Shown: piece after piece, positions 5,523 to 13,621 of the stretch
How positions within the stretch are numbered: position 1 is the stretch's first letter
How the letters are laid out: each line of letters starts with the position of its first letter
From: BA4 sp044376575
Lineage (GTDB): Bacteria; Bacteroidota; Bacteroidia; CAIKAF01
Direction: 5' to 3'
DNA length: 26,903 nt
Assembly (NCBI GenBank): GCA_044376575.1
Contig: JBILKR010000024.1
Span: 1 to 26,903 of the forward strand
Notes under the pieces: generated by a model
Told to the model about the DNA's origin: nothing
Seen by the model: the letters and a program-made list of their open reading frames with translations, nothing else
The model's database searches: none
Program-made: the position numbers and the translations under genes

Positions 5523-7130
5523 TCAATAACTTACAAGAGAGTATCTGTAATTCGCAAAGCTCATCATTAAAATGGTCTCATTTTTCCAACCATTTTCCGG
5601 GTTTTCTTTCGTAAAACGATATGAAACTGGTAATTCATTATTGTTTTGCTCATGCAGACATTCACATGTTTTATCACCATATTTTACAAGTGCTTTAGCC
5701 ACAGTGTATGCAGCATAAAATCCTTTGAATGAATAAAAAGAAGGATCAGTTTGTGTGTTTATCTGATAATTTTTGATAAAGGCAACATTATTGCTGTCGG
5801 TATAACCAGCAAAATTAACGGTTGGAATATGGACATTGAGGTTTTCATAATAATCTACCTCAATGTTGTTGAACTCCAGCCAGTCTTCCAACCCCACCAT
5901 AATCATATCTGATTTTTTTGTTGCACTGTTTACCTTGGTCATATAGTCTTTTACAGTGATTTCTTTTGAACTGGGGAAGATTAAAATATTTTTCATGCCC
6001 GGTTTAATTTTTCCAATGGCACCCCCACTTTTCCAAGATGTGAAATGATAATGGCTGGTATCGTTCTTTTTTTCTTTCACCTTTTTTAGCGCATCATAGT
6101 AATATTGATGCATTAATGAATCTTTTCGTGTTCCGGGATCTACCAATATATAATTCGATTGAGGATAATAGGTATGAAAATACTGAATGCTTTTATTGGC
6201 AACGGTTTGGTCGTCGGGAGAAATTTTTATCAGGTATGGATTATTTTCAAGCGTTTCGGCAGATTTAGCAAATGGAGAAATCATCGGTATTTTATTTTCA
6301 CTTGCAAATTCTGCTACTAATGGAATACTGGAATTGTAAAGCGGACCGATAATCAAATCCATGGTTTTCAGTTCCGGTTTTTTTAATAGTTTTTGGAGAA
6401 ATGCGGAATCGTTGGGGCCTTTGGAATCGTACACAAACAATTCAAAATTCTTTCCTTCTTTTCGTAAACTATCAAAGGCCACCTTTACACCTTCAAAAAA
6501 TTCAATAGCAATTTTTGTGTTGGTATTATTACCGGATTGAAAAGGCAAAAGCAATGCTACGTTAAAGTTTTTCTGTGCTGTTTGATAATCTTTACAATCG
6601 GATGAAAGGGAAACGTTCGTTAATTTTTTTTCTGTTTTTTGCTGGGTTGTTTTTACTTCTTCTTTATTTGATACAGTAGTTGTTTGTTTGCTATAAATAA
6701 TAATGGTTTGATCTGCTTTTAATCCTGATTTTAATGAAGGATTCCACTTGATGAGATCGTCCACAGAAACATTAAACTTTTTTGACAAGGCATACATTGA
6801 ATCTCCTGCTTTCACCAGGTATTCAATCGGCTTTGCATTGGGTTTAGTATTGTTTTCAGGCTTATTTTCAGTTGTTTGCTTTTGCTTGGGATGTGGAAAT
6901 TTTAATACCTGATCAATGCGAATACTTTGTGTTGCCGTGGGATTGTATGCAAATATGGTATCCTGGTGTACACCGTATTGTTTTGAAATTCCGTAAATGG
7001 TTTCCTTGGCTTTTACCTGGTGCACAATGAATTCGCGGTTGCCCACTTTCTCAGTGGTTTGAGAAAACAGAACTGTTGGAATCAAAGCGATACCTAGACC
7101 AATCAGGTATGTATAAAATTTTATTCCCAT
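5523..7130 (-). CDS. Exported protein with two LysM domains and a periplasmic-binding-protein (LivK-like) domain
   Basis: 535 aa. A signal peptide covers about residues 1-24 (ends TVLFSQ, no lipobox Cys). LysM 1 lies at about 34-78 (IVHQVKAKETIYGISKQYGV) and LysM 2 at about 103-147 (YLVKAGDSMYALSKKFNV), separated and followed by Lys/Thr/Gln/Asn-rich linkers. From about 189 the protein has a type I periplasmic-binding fold like the leucine/amino-acid ABC receptors (NVALLLPF, FFEGVKVAFDSL, LIIGPLYNSSIPLVAEFA, PYLIKISPDD). By family knowledge this architecture is common in Bacteroidota and presumably tethers a ligand- or amidase-regulator-like domain to peptidoglycan in the periplasm. The start overlaps the 3' end of guaA by 10 bases, so it is probably co-transcribed with guaA, though no functional tie is obvious. 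No permease genes are nearby, which argues against a classical ABC uptake role. Confidence 0.85.
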   Translation of the reverse strand: MGIKFYTYLIGLGIALIPTVLFSQTTEKVGNREFIVHQVKAKETIYGISKQYGVHQDTIFAYNPTATQSIRIDQVLKFPHPKQKQTTENKPENNTKPNAKPIEYLVKAGDSMYALSKKFNVSVDDLIKWNPSLKSGLKADQTIIIYSKQTTTVSNKEEVKTTQQKTEKKLTNVSLSSDCKDYQTAQKNFNVALLLPFQSGNNTNTKIAIEFFEGVKVAFDSLRKEGKNFELFVYDSKGPNDSAFLQKLLKKPELKTMDLIIGPLYNSSIPLVAEFASENKIPMISPFAKSAETLENNPYLIKISPDDQTVANKSIQYFHTYYPQSNYILVDPGTRKDSLMHQYYYDALKKVKEKKNDTSHYHFTSWKSGGAIGKIKPGMKNILIFPSSKEITVKDYMTKVNSATKKSDMIMVGLEDWLEFNNIEVDYYENLNVHIPTVNFAGYTDSNNVAFIKNYQINTQTDPSFYSFKGFYAAYTVAKALVKYGDKTCECLHEQNNNELPVSYRFTKENPENGWKNETILMMSFANYRYSLVSY

Positions 7131-8644
7131 TCAATGGTTGCTGGTGGTTTAGAACTGATATCAAACACAACGCGATTAATACCTTTTACTTTATTAATAA
7201 TATCGTTGGATACCTTTGCCAAAAATTCGTAGGGTAGATGAGCCCAGTCAGCCGTCATTCCGTCGGTTGACGTTACTGCACGCAGACAAATGGCATTTTC
7301 ATAAGTTCTTTCATCACCCATTACACCCACAGAGTTTACAGGTAAGAAAATGGCTCCGGCCTGCCACACCTGATGATACAATCCTTCCGATTTTAACTGG
7401 TGAATAAAGATGGCATCTGCCTCTTGCAGTATTCTAACTTTCTCTTCGGTAATGTCGCCTAATATTCGGATACCTAGTCCAGGGCCGGGAAACGGATGAC
7501 GGCTCAAAAAGGAATCATGCAATCCCATTTCGTGACCAATCATACGAACTTCGTCTTTAAACAACATGCGCAGCGGTTCAACTATCTTGAGTTTCATCTT
7601 ATCGGGCAATCCGCCTACGTTGTGGTGCGACTTTATGGTAACTGAAGGTCCTTTTACAGATACTGATTCAATCACGTCAGGATAAATGGTGCCTTGCCCA
7701 AGCCATGCTACACCCTCAATTTTTTTTGATTCGGTATCAAACACCTCAATAAAAGTTCGTCCGATAATTTTTCTTTTTTGTTCCGGATCGGTTACGCCTT
7801 TCAGTTCATGTAAAAATATCGATGAAGCATCAACCGGAATAATGTTCAGGCCCAATTCACCGTATCCTGCCTGCACTTCCTTGAACTCATCTTTTCTCAA
7901 TAATCCGTTATCTACAAAGATGCAATATAAATTTTTACCGATGGCTTTGTGTAACAATACTGCAGCAACTGTTGAATCCACTCCTCCCGATAAACCCATC
8001 ACCACTTTATCGTTGCCTAACTGCTGTTTTAAACTTTCTACTGTTTCGTCAATAAATGAAAGGGCTGTCCAGTCCTGACTGCAGCCACAAATATTCATAA
8101 AGTTTTGTATAATTTTTTTTCCGTCAGTGCTGTGGTATACCTCCGGATGAAACTGCAATCCAAATATTTTTCTGGAGGTGTGTGCAAAAGCAGCCACCGG
8201 AATCGACTTGGTGGAAGCAATCACTTCAAATCCATCAGGCAATCCTACGATTGAATCGCCATGCGACATCCATACCTGGCTTCCATCGTTTATGCCGTTG
8301 AGCAATTCGTTATTTTTGATGTTTGCTAAGTTGGCTCTGCCATATTCACGGTGCGTGCTGCGTTCAACATTTCCTCCTCCTTGTTCTGCCATAAGCTGTG
8401 CACCATAGCAAACACCCAATACCGGTACCGAAGAATTATTCCATTGAAAAGCAGGAAAAAGAGCGTTTGGCTCTTTCACAGAAAACGGACTTCCGGAAAG
8501 AATCACGCCTTTTACGCTTTCATCTAATACCAATTCGTGGCTGAACGGATGAATTTCACAAAATACATGTTGTTCTCTAACTCTTCTTGCAATCAATTGT
8601 GTGTATTGAGATCCGAAGTCAAGTATGATAATTTTCTGATGCAT
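7121..8644 (-). CDS. guaA: GMP synthase (glutamine-hydrolysing)
   Basis: 507 aa, normal length for bacterial GuaA. It converts XMP, ATP and glutamine to GMP in the cytoplasm, the last step of guanine nucleotide synthesis. The N-terminal class I glutamine amidotransferase domain has the nucleophile Cys79 in GVCYGAQ and the His166/Glu168 pair in LQFHPEV. The ATP pyrophosphatase P-loop is SGGVDS at 219-224. The C-terminal dimerisation domain ends with the family signature RVVFDISSKPPATIEWE. The start is fixed by HQKIIILDFGSQYTQLIARRVRE. A TATATTTG box (8649-8656 on the reverse strand) lies only four bases upstream of the ATG, suggesting a leaderless or almost leaderless mRNA. Confidence 0.97.
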   Translation of the reverse strand: MHQKIIILDFGSQYTQLIARRVREQHVFCEIHPFSHELVLDESVKGVILSGSPFSVKEPNALFPAFQWNNSSVPVLGVCYGAQLMAEQGGGNVERSTHREYGRANLANIKNNELLNGINDGSQVWMSHGDSIVGLPDGFEVIASTKSIPVAAFAHTSRKIFGLQFHPEVYHSTDGKKIIQNFMNICGCSQDWTALSFIDETVESLKQQLGNDKVVMGLSGGVDSTVAAVLLHKAIGKNLYCIFVDNGLLRKDEFKEVQAGYGELGLNIIPVDASSIFLHELKGVTDPEQKRKIIGRTFIEVFDTESKKIEGVAWLGQGTIYPDVIESVSVKGPSVTIKSHHNVGGLPDKMKLKIVEPLRMLFKDEVRMIGHEMGLHDSFLSRHPFPGPGLGIRILGDITEEKVRILQEADAIFIHQLKSEGLYHQVWQAGAIFLPVNSVGVMGDERTYENAICLRAVTSTDGMTADWAHLPYEFLAKVSNDIINKVKGINRVVFDISSKPPATIEWE

Positions 8645-8648
8645 GCTG

Positions 8649-8656
8649 CAAATATA
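8649..8656 (-). promoter_or_regulatory. Putative -7 box TATATTTG for guaA
   Basis: Exact match to the Bacteroidota TAnnTTTG -7 consensus, four bases before the guaA ATG. No clear TTTG -33 box at the expected spacing; a T-rich TTTT lies roughly there. Confidence 0.5.
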
Positions 8657-8687
8657 ACCACAAGTGGCTTAAAAACATAGAAACATT

Positions 8688-10631
8688 TTATCGCGAAAGA
8701 ATCTTAAACTCTGTCCTTCTGTTTTTTGCTCTTCCTTCTTCCGACTGGTTTGATGCGACGGTTACTTTTTCACCGAATCCTTTATAGCTCATTCGTTCTT
8801 TAGCAATGCCCAGCTGGATGAGGTATTCGTAAACTGAACGGGCACGGTTTTCAGAAAGGATCAGGTTGTCGTTATCGTTTCCTACATCATCGGTATGCCC
8901 CTGAATCGCAAAGGTGAGGGTGGGATTTAATTTTACGAAATCGGCAAATTCATCGATAATGATTTTTGCTTTGTCGGTTAATAGAGATGAATTGGATGCA
9001 AACACAATGTCGTTGATGCGATAGGCTTCGCCCACTTTAATTTCGCTGGTGGTCAGTTCAACCTTAGCCGGTGTTCCGATACCCATATCTTCTTTTGAAA
9101 TCAGTTTTGAGGTAAAAGCCACACCCTCTTCTTTGATGGTCATGATATGATCAGCATCTGCTGTAACAATGGCTACGTAACTTCCGTCATCCTGATTTAC
9201 ATTAATTGTAGTTACTTCTTTAGTGGTTGTATTTTTAATTTCAATGGTGGAGGCTCCAACGGTATTGTCTTCTTTTTTTACAGTTCCTTCCACATAGATT
9301 ACTTCCTTAGGTCTTACTTTTTCATACAGATCAAATGTGTAAATATCCAATCCGCCGGGACCTTTGAGTTTATCGGAAGAATAAAATCCTGTTTTACCAT
9401 CAAGGCTTACAAAGAAACTCACATCATCTCCTTCTGTATTAATCGGGATACCTAAATTTTTTGGTTTTCTCCATTTACCTTCAGCATCTTTATTGGTATA
9501 GAAGATATCATAACCGCCAACACCTTTATGTCCTTTGGAAGAAAAGTATAAGGTCTGACTATCGGAATGCAGAAAGGGTGTAAGTTCATTGTCGGGAGTA
9601 TTGATGGTAGGGCCCAGATTTACAGCCGGTCCCCATTCTCCATTTTCAGTTTTAACACACATGTATAAATCAACACCTCCATATCCGCCTGGTCTATTGG
9701 AAGCGAAGATCAGTGTTTTTCCATCAAATGAAATGGTAGGTTGCGAATCCCATGCATCGGAGTTGATGGCTCTTCCTGCACTGGTAAAGGGTTGCCAGAA
9801 ACCGTTGATGTTTGTGGTTTTCCAGATGTCACAAAATTCCACCTGATTGTTTTCACAAATCACAAAATACATAGTTTTATTATCAGCAGTAATTGCAGAT
9901 GCCCCGTTATTGTATTTATAATTAAACGGTCGATTCATATCTTCACCACCGTCAAATACCCCATCAACTTTATTACTTCTGGTGAACAACTCAATAAAAT
10001 TTACTCCGCTATCATAACTTTTATCTATGTTTCTATCGCTCACCATTGTTTTACGTATGAAATAAAAACTGCGATTATCCGGAGAAATGCTCGCCAGATA
10101 CTCGTCTGCAGGTGTACAAACATTAGGCATTACAACAGGGTTGAAAGGGACGCGAGTGGTAAATAAATCAGCATCTTCTTTTGCTTCTTTTAATAATTTT
10201 TTAGCCAGCAGATATTCTTCATCATCTTTAATATCGTAGGTTAAAAATTTTTCAAAATAGGTAATGGCTTCTTTCAGGTTTCCGGCATCGTATGAAATCA
10301 GTCCCATATAAAAATGAGTATAGGGTGAATATTCAGGACAGATTTCAATTACTTTTGAAAGATTCTCTGAAGCTTTTTCTTTCTTACCCATCTTGAAATA
10401 ACTGGTTCCTAGATCAAACAAGGCTTCGTAATAGAAATTCTCCATTTCAATCACTTCGGTCAGTATTTTTCTTTTTTCTGACTGGTTGCTTTCTTTTTTA
10501 GCTTTCTCATAAAGCTTCACTGCTTTTTTATTTTCGTTGGTGGCGCATGCCTCTTTATTAATCATGTAATCCTGTGAAAAAAGCAATACAGCGTTAAAAA
10601 TAAATAGCAAAGAGAGGATTTGTCTTTTCAT
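8688..10631 (-). CDS. OmpA-family outer-membrane/periplasmic protein with TPR, PD40 beta-propeller and carboxypeptidase-regulatory-like domain (PorE-like architecture)
   Basis: 647 aa from the ATG at 10631; an in-frame ATG at 10661 exists, but MKRQILSLLFIFNAVLLFSQ is a typical signal peptide starting at 10631, and a -7 box at 10667-10674 would place transcription start close to 10661. Order: signal peptide 1-20, TPR-like helices about 25-150, WD40-like PD40 repeats about 170-430 (TISFDGKTLIFASNRPGGYGG, LHSDSQTLYFSSKGHKGVGG, SLDGKTGFYSSDKLKGPGG), a CarboxypepD_reg/Cna-B-like beta domain about 445-520 (YVEGTVKKEDNTVGASTIEI), and a C-terminal OmpA peptidoglycan-binding domain with GHTDDVG and NRRTEF. 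The same domain order is described for PorE of the type IX secretion system, but there the protein is a lipoprotein and Bacteroidota carry several paralogues, so the T9SS role is only possible. Confidence 0.85.
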   Translation of the reverse strand: MKRQILSLLFIFNAVLLFSQDYMINKEACATNENKKAVKLYEKAKKESNQSEKRKILTEVIEMENFYYEALFDLGTSYFKMGKKEKASENLSKVIEICPEYSPYTHFYMGLISYDAGNLKEAITYFEKFLTYDIKDDEEYLLAKKLLKEAKEDADLFTTRVPFNPVVMPNVCTPADEYLASISPDNRSFYFIRKTMVSDRNIDKSYDSGVNFIELFTRSNKVDGVFDGGEDMNRPFNYKYNNGASAITADNKTMYFVICENNQVEFCDIWKTTNINGFWQPFTSAGRAINSDAWDSQPTISFDGKTLIFASNRPGGYGGVDLYMCVKTENGEWGPAVNLGPTINTPDNELTPFLHSDSQTLYFSSKGHKGVGGYDIFYTNKDAEGKWRKPKNLGIPINTEGDDVSFFVSLDGKTGFYSSDKLKGPGGLDIYTFDLYEKVRPKEVIYVEGTVKKEDNTVGASTIEIKNTTTKEVTTINVNQDDGSYVAIVTADADHIMTIKEEGVAFTSKLISKEDMGIGTPAKVELTTSEIKVGEAYRINDIVFASNSSLLTDKAKIIIDEFADFVKLNPTLTFAIQGHTDDVGNDNDNLILSENRARSVYEYLIQLGIAKERMSYKGFGEKVTVASNQSEEGRAKNRRTEFKILSR

Positions 10632-10666
10632 ACAAAACAAATAACTTGAATTAAACTGCATACAAA

Positions 10667-10674
10667 CAAAATTA
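10667..10674 (-). promoter_or_regulatory. Putative -7 box TAATTTTG for the OmpA-family gene
   Basis: Exact TAnnTTTG match on the reverse strand, 35 bases before the ATG at 10631 and 5 bases before the alternative ATG at 10661. It argues for the downstream start with a leader of about 30 bases. Confidence 0.45.
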
Positions 10675-10739
10675 GTATGTATGAAGAATGAAAAAGTTCT
10701 AAATAAAAAGGATTAGTAAGAATGGATTGTTAATAAACT

Positions 10740-11738
10740 TCAGAACTGAACGATGGCTGAACCCCAGGTGAATCCACTTCCAAATGCAGCCATACAAACT
10801 TTTTTACCGGTCGAAATTTTTCCATCCTGCCATGCTTCCGACAGTGCAATGGGAATAGAAGCTGCAGTTGTGTTCCCGTATTTTTGAATATTATTAAACA
10901 CTTTTTCTTCGGGAAATTGAAATTGTTTCTGTATGTATTGAGAGATGCGAAGATTGGCCTGATGGGGAATGAGTAAGTCGATATCTTCTGCTTTCAATCC
11001 ATTAAAGTCCAAAGCTTCTTTGATGGTTTCTTCAAAGCGGGTAACCGCATGTTTAAAAACCATATTCCCGTTCATGTATGCCAGAAAACTTCCATTATCG
11101 ATCATTTCGTGAGTAATCCTTTTTTTTCTGACTGAACCGGGATGTTCGTTCATTAATTCTTCTGCATATTTTCCTTCGGAATGAAGGTGGGTAGACAAGA
11201 TTCCTTTTTTATCATCATCAGATGCACTTAATACTACAGCACCTGCACCATCGCCAAAAATTGGGGCCATATTTCTTCCGCGTTCACTATGTTCTAAAAT
11301 ATTGCTTTGTGTTTCACTGCAAACCAGCAAGATATTTTTATACATCCCTGATTTAATAAACTGATCAGCAATGGATAGTCCATAAATAAATCCGGAACAT
11401 TGTGTTCGTATATCCAGTGCTCCGATGGTGCCCATATTCATTTCTCGCTGCAACAATACTCCCGATCCGGGAAAATGATAGTCAGGACTCAACGTAGCAA
11501 AAATGATGAAATCAATATCTTCTGGTTGAATGTTTGCATTTGCTAAGGCCATACGTGAGGCATTCACACCCATGGATGAGGTGGTATCTTTTCCTTCAGT
11601 AAAATATCTGCGTTCTTTTATTCCTGTTCTTTCGGTAATCCATTCATCAGAGGTATCCATCAACTTTGCTAAATCAGCATTGGTGATGATGTTTTCCGGA
11701 ACATAATGACCGGCTCCTGTTATAATTGTCCTGGGCAT
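10740..11738 (-). CDS. fabH: Beta-ketoacyl-ACP synthase III
   Basis: 332 aa. Condenses acetyl-CoA (or branched acyl-CoA) with malonyl-ACP to start type II fatty-acid synthesis in the cytoplasm. The catalytic triad is present: Cys114 in RTQCSGFIYGL, His259 in LIPHQANLRI and Asn289 in KYGNTTAASIP. The N-terminal DEWITERTGIKERR and C-terminal AAFGSGFTWGSAIVQF are typical of the family. A TATATTTG box at 11758-11765 gives it a promoter of its own, although the symporter gene ends only 29 bases upstream on the same strand. The usual companions plsX, rpmF and accBC are not adjacent, so it may be one of several FabH-like copies in the genome. Confidence 0.93.
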   Translation of the reverse strand: MPRTIITGAGHYVPENIITNADLAKLMDTSDEWITERTGIKERRYFTEGKDTTSSMGVNASRMALANANIQPEDIDFIIFATLSPDYHFPGSGVLLQREMNMGTIGALDIRTQCSGFIYGLSIADQFIKSGMYKNILLVCSETQSNILEHSERGRNMAPIFGDGAGAVVLSASDDDKKGILSTHLHSEGKYAEELMNEHPGSVRKKRITHEMIDNGSFLAYMNGNMVFKHAVTRFEETIKEALDFNGLKAEDIDLLIPHQANLRISQYIQKQFQFPEEKVFNNIQKYGNTTAASIPIALSEAWQDGKISTGKKVCMAAFGSGFTWGSAIVQF

Positions 11739-11757
11739 TGAATTATTCTTTAAGATT

Positions 11758-11765
11758 CAAATATA
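11758..11765 (-). promoter_or_regulatory. Putative -7 box TATATTTG for fabH
   Basis: Exact TAnnTTTG match on the reverse strand, 19 bases before the fabH ATG; a convincing TTTG -33 box was not found. Confidence 0.5.
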
Positions 11766-11767
11766 AC

Positions 11768-13468
11768 TTATTCTTTTTCAATGGGTAATTTTAACCGGGA
11801 GAATTGTAGTATCCATGAAATCAATATGACGATAAAACAACCGATAACATTATACCACAAATATGCTATGTTGATGTATCCTTTTACTGTAAGAAAATGA
11901 AAAATCAATACTGTAGTTTGTGCGATCATGGCCGAAATGAAAACTACATTGGCATTGATTTTTTTTGTAAAAAAACCAACCAGGAAAATTCCGAGAATGG
12001 TTCCGTAAAACAATGATCCGATAATGTTCACTGCTTCAATCAGGTTATCGAACAATGAAAAGATAGAGGCAAATACAATAGCAATTAATCCCCATAAGGC
12101 AGTAAAAAATTTTGACATAAAAACATAGTGCTTGTCAGATGCTTCTTTTTTGAATGATCGTTTATAAAAATCTATCAGGGTTGTTGAAGCCAGTGCATTG
12201 AGTTCTGATGATGTGCTCGACATAGCGGCGCTAAAAATTACGGCAAATAAAATCCCGATGATTCCTACCGGCATGTAATGTTGAATATAACTGATAAATA
12301 CATAATCTGCATCTTTGGTTGTGGCATCAGGTTGAAATTTTGTTACCACTTGTTTGATACTATTTCTGATGTGTTGATCCTTTTCTTCCAACGCTGAATA
12401 TGTTGCAAGTGTATTTTTATCATTGGGTTGTTGAGACAGTTGAATAAATGCATTTTTCTTTTCGTGATATACTTTTTCGTGCAATATATTCAGGCTGTCT
12501 AATGCAATCGAAGCCTGTTTGTTTTGCTTTACTTTTTCATAAGCCGGCTGATTAAAAAAAGAAGGAGGTTGAACAAGATTGAAAAAAATAAAAACCAGAA
12601 CACCTGAAAATAATATCAATAATTGCATGGGAATTTTCAGCATACCATTCATCAGTAATCCAACTCTAATTTCACTCATCGACTTTCCTCCCAGGTAACG
12701 TCCAACTTGTGACTGATCAGTACCGAAGTAACTCAATGAAAGAAAAAATCCTCCAAGAATACCTGTCCAGATGGTGTATCTGTTATTCAAATCAAAATTC
12801 CAGTTGATAAAATTCATTTTACCGGTTTTTCCCGCAGCAACAATAGCATCACTCACTGTTACTTCTTTTGAAATCTGATATATCAATAATCCAACGGCTA
12901 TTATCATTCCACCCATCATTACTGCCATTTGTTGCTGTTGCGTGATGCTTACAGCTTTTGATCCGCCGCTCACGGTGTAGATGATTACCAATGATCCAAT
13001 GAATATATTGGTGGTGTTCAGATCCCATCCAAGTATGGATGATAAAATAATGGAAGGTGCATAGATAGTAATACCTGCAGCCAGTCCGCGCTGAATTAAA
13101 AAAAGCATGGCCGTACCTTGCCTTACTTTAACATCAAAACGGTTTTCTAAGTATTCGTATGCAGTAAATACATTTAATTTATAAAATTGAGGGATGATAA
13201 ACACTGAAATCACTATCATGGCCAGTGGCAATCCAAAATAGAACTGAACAAACCCCATTCCGTCTTCATACGCCTGTCCGGGAGTTGAAATAAAAGTTAT
13301 GGCAGAGGCCTGCGTTGCCATGACTGAGATTCCGATTTGCCACCACTTTAAACTTTGATCACCTAAAAAATAATCTTTTAAATTCCTGTTACGTGTAGAT
13401 TTAACTGCTCCGTAAATAACAATAAATAAAAGCGTTCCCAGCAGGATAATCCAGTCAATCCAGTTCAT
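11768..13468 (-). CDS. Sodium:solute symporter (SLC5/SSS family)
   Basis: 566 aa from the ATG at 13468; the frame is open to a TTG at 13549 but MNWIDWIILLGTLLF is the normal opening of the first helix, and the upstream bases belong to another small gene. Inner-membrane Na+-coupled transporter with about 13 helices: DYFLGDQSLKWWQIGISVMATQ, TYSVSGG-type motif YTVSGGSKAV, GTDQSQVGRYLGGKS, and the Na2-site helix AAMSSTSSELNALASTTLIDFYK. Residues about 299-389 (12302-12574) form a long hydrophilic insertion rich in Lys/Gln/Glu between two helices, seen also, as I recall, in Bacteroidota members of the family. The substrate cannot be assigned; sugars, sialic acid or organic acids are all possible. 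It overlaps the preceding 39-aa ORF by four bases (ATGA). Confidence 0.9.
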   Translation of the reverse strand: MNWIDWIILLGTLLFIVIYGAVKSTRNRNLKDYFLGDQSLKWWQIGISVMATQASAITFISTPGQAYEDGMGFVQFYFGLPLAMIVISVFIIPQFYKLNVFTAYEYLENRFDVKVRQGTAMLFLIQRGLAAGITIYAPSIILSSILGWDLNTTNIFIGSLVIIYTVSGGSKAVSITQQQQMAVMMGGMIIAVGLLIYQISKEVTVSDAIVAAGKTGKMNFINWNFDLNNRYTIWTGILGGFFLSLSYFGTDQSQVGRYLGGKSMSEIRVGLLMNGMLKIPMQLLILFSGVLVFIFFNLVQPPSFFNQPAYEKVKQNKQASIALDSLNILHEKVYHEKKNAFIQLSQQPNDKNTLATYSALEEKDQHIRNSIKQVVTKFQPDATTKDADYVFISYIQHYMPVGIIGILFAVIFSAAMSSTSSELNALASTTLIDFYKRSFKKEASDKHYVFMSKFFTALWGLIAIVFASIFSLFDNLIEAVNIIGSLFYGTILGIFLVGFFTKKINANVVFISAMIAQTTVLIFHFLTVKGYINIAYLWYNVIGCFIVILISWILQFSRLKLPIEKE

Positions 13469-13584
13469 TGAAAATAAAATGTAAGTAAGGATAATATTAA
13501 AATAGTAAGAAGCAGAGTACCGACCACCATCATATACCACTTCTTCCAAGAATCAAATAGAGGTATTTTTTCAAAATCATTCAT
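13465..13584 (-). CDS. 39-aa single-helix membrane protein overlapping the symporter start
   Basis: ATG at 13584, TGA at 13465-13467; the stop overlaps the symporter ATG as ATGA, the usual sign of translational coupling. Sequence pattern: an amphipathic N-terminus MNDFEKIPLFDSWKKWY, then one hydrophobic segment of about 20 residues (MMVVGTLLLTILILSLLTF) ending YFQ. Trp/Lys/Tyr at the membrane boundary with the basic side N-terminal predicts a cytoplasmic N-terminus. It may be an accessory subunit of the symporter, as small membrane partners of SSS carriers are known (for example DUF485/DUF4212 proteins), but it is shorter than those and shows no clear homology. Too short for most gene callers. 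Confidence 0.65.
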   Translation of the reverse strand: MNDFEKIPLFDSWKKWYMMVVGTLLLTILILSLLTFYFQ

Positions 13585-13621
13585 AATCCTTACTTTGTAT
13601 GAAAATACATAAAACATTGAA

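Noticed and set aside
7216..8408. Plus-strand open frames within guaA and similar ones within the OmpA gene (9147-10166)
   Set aside because: Antisense shadows of strongly recognised genes, without starts or motifs of their own.
13469..13549. N-terminal extension of the symporter from a TTG
   Set aside because: The same DNA encodes the better-supported 39-aa ORF, and the first carrier helix starts right after the ATG at 13468.
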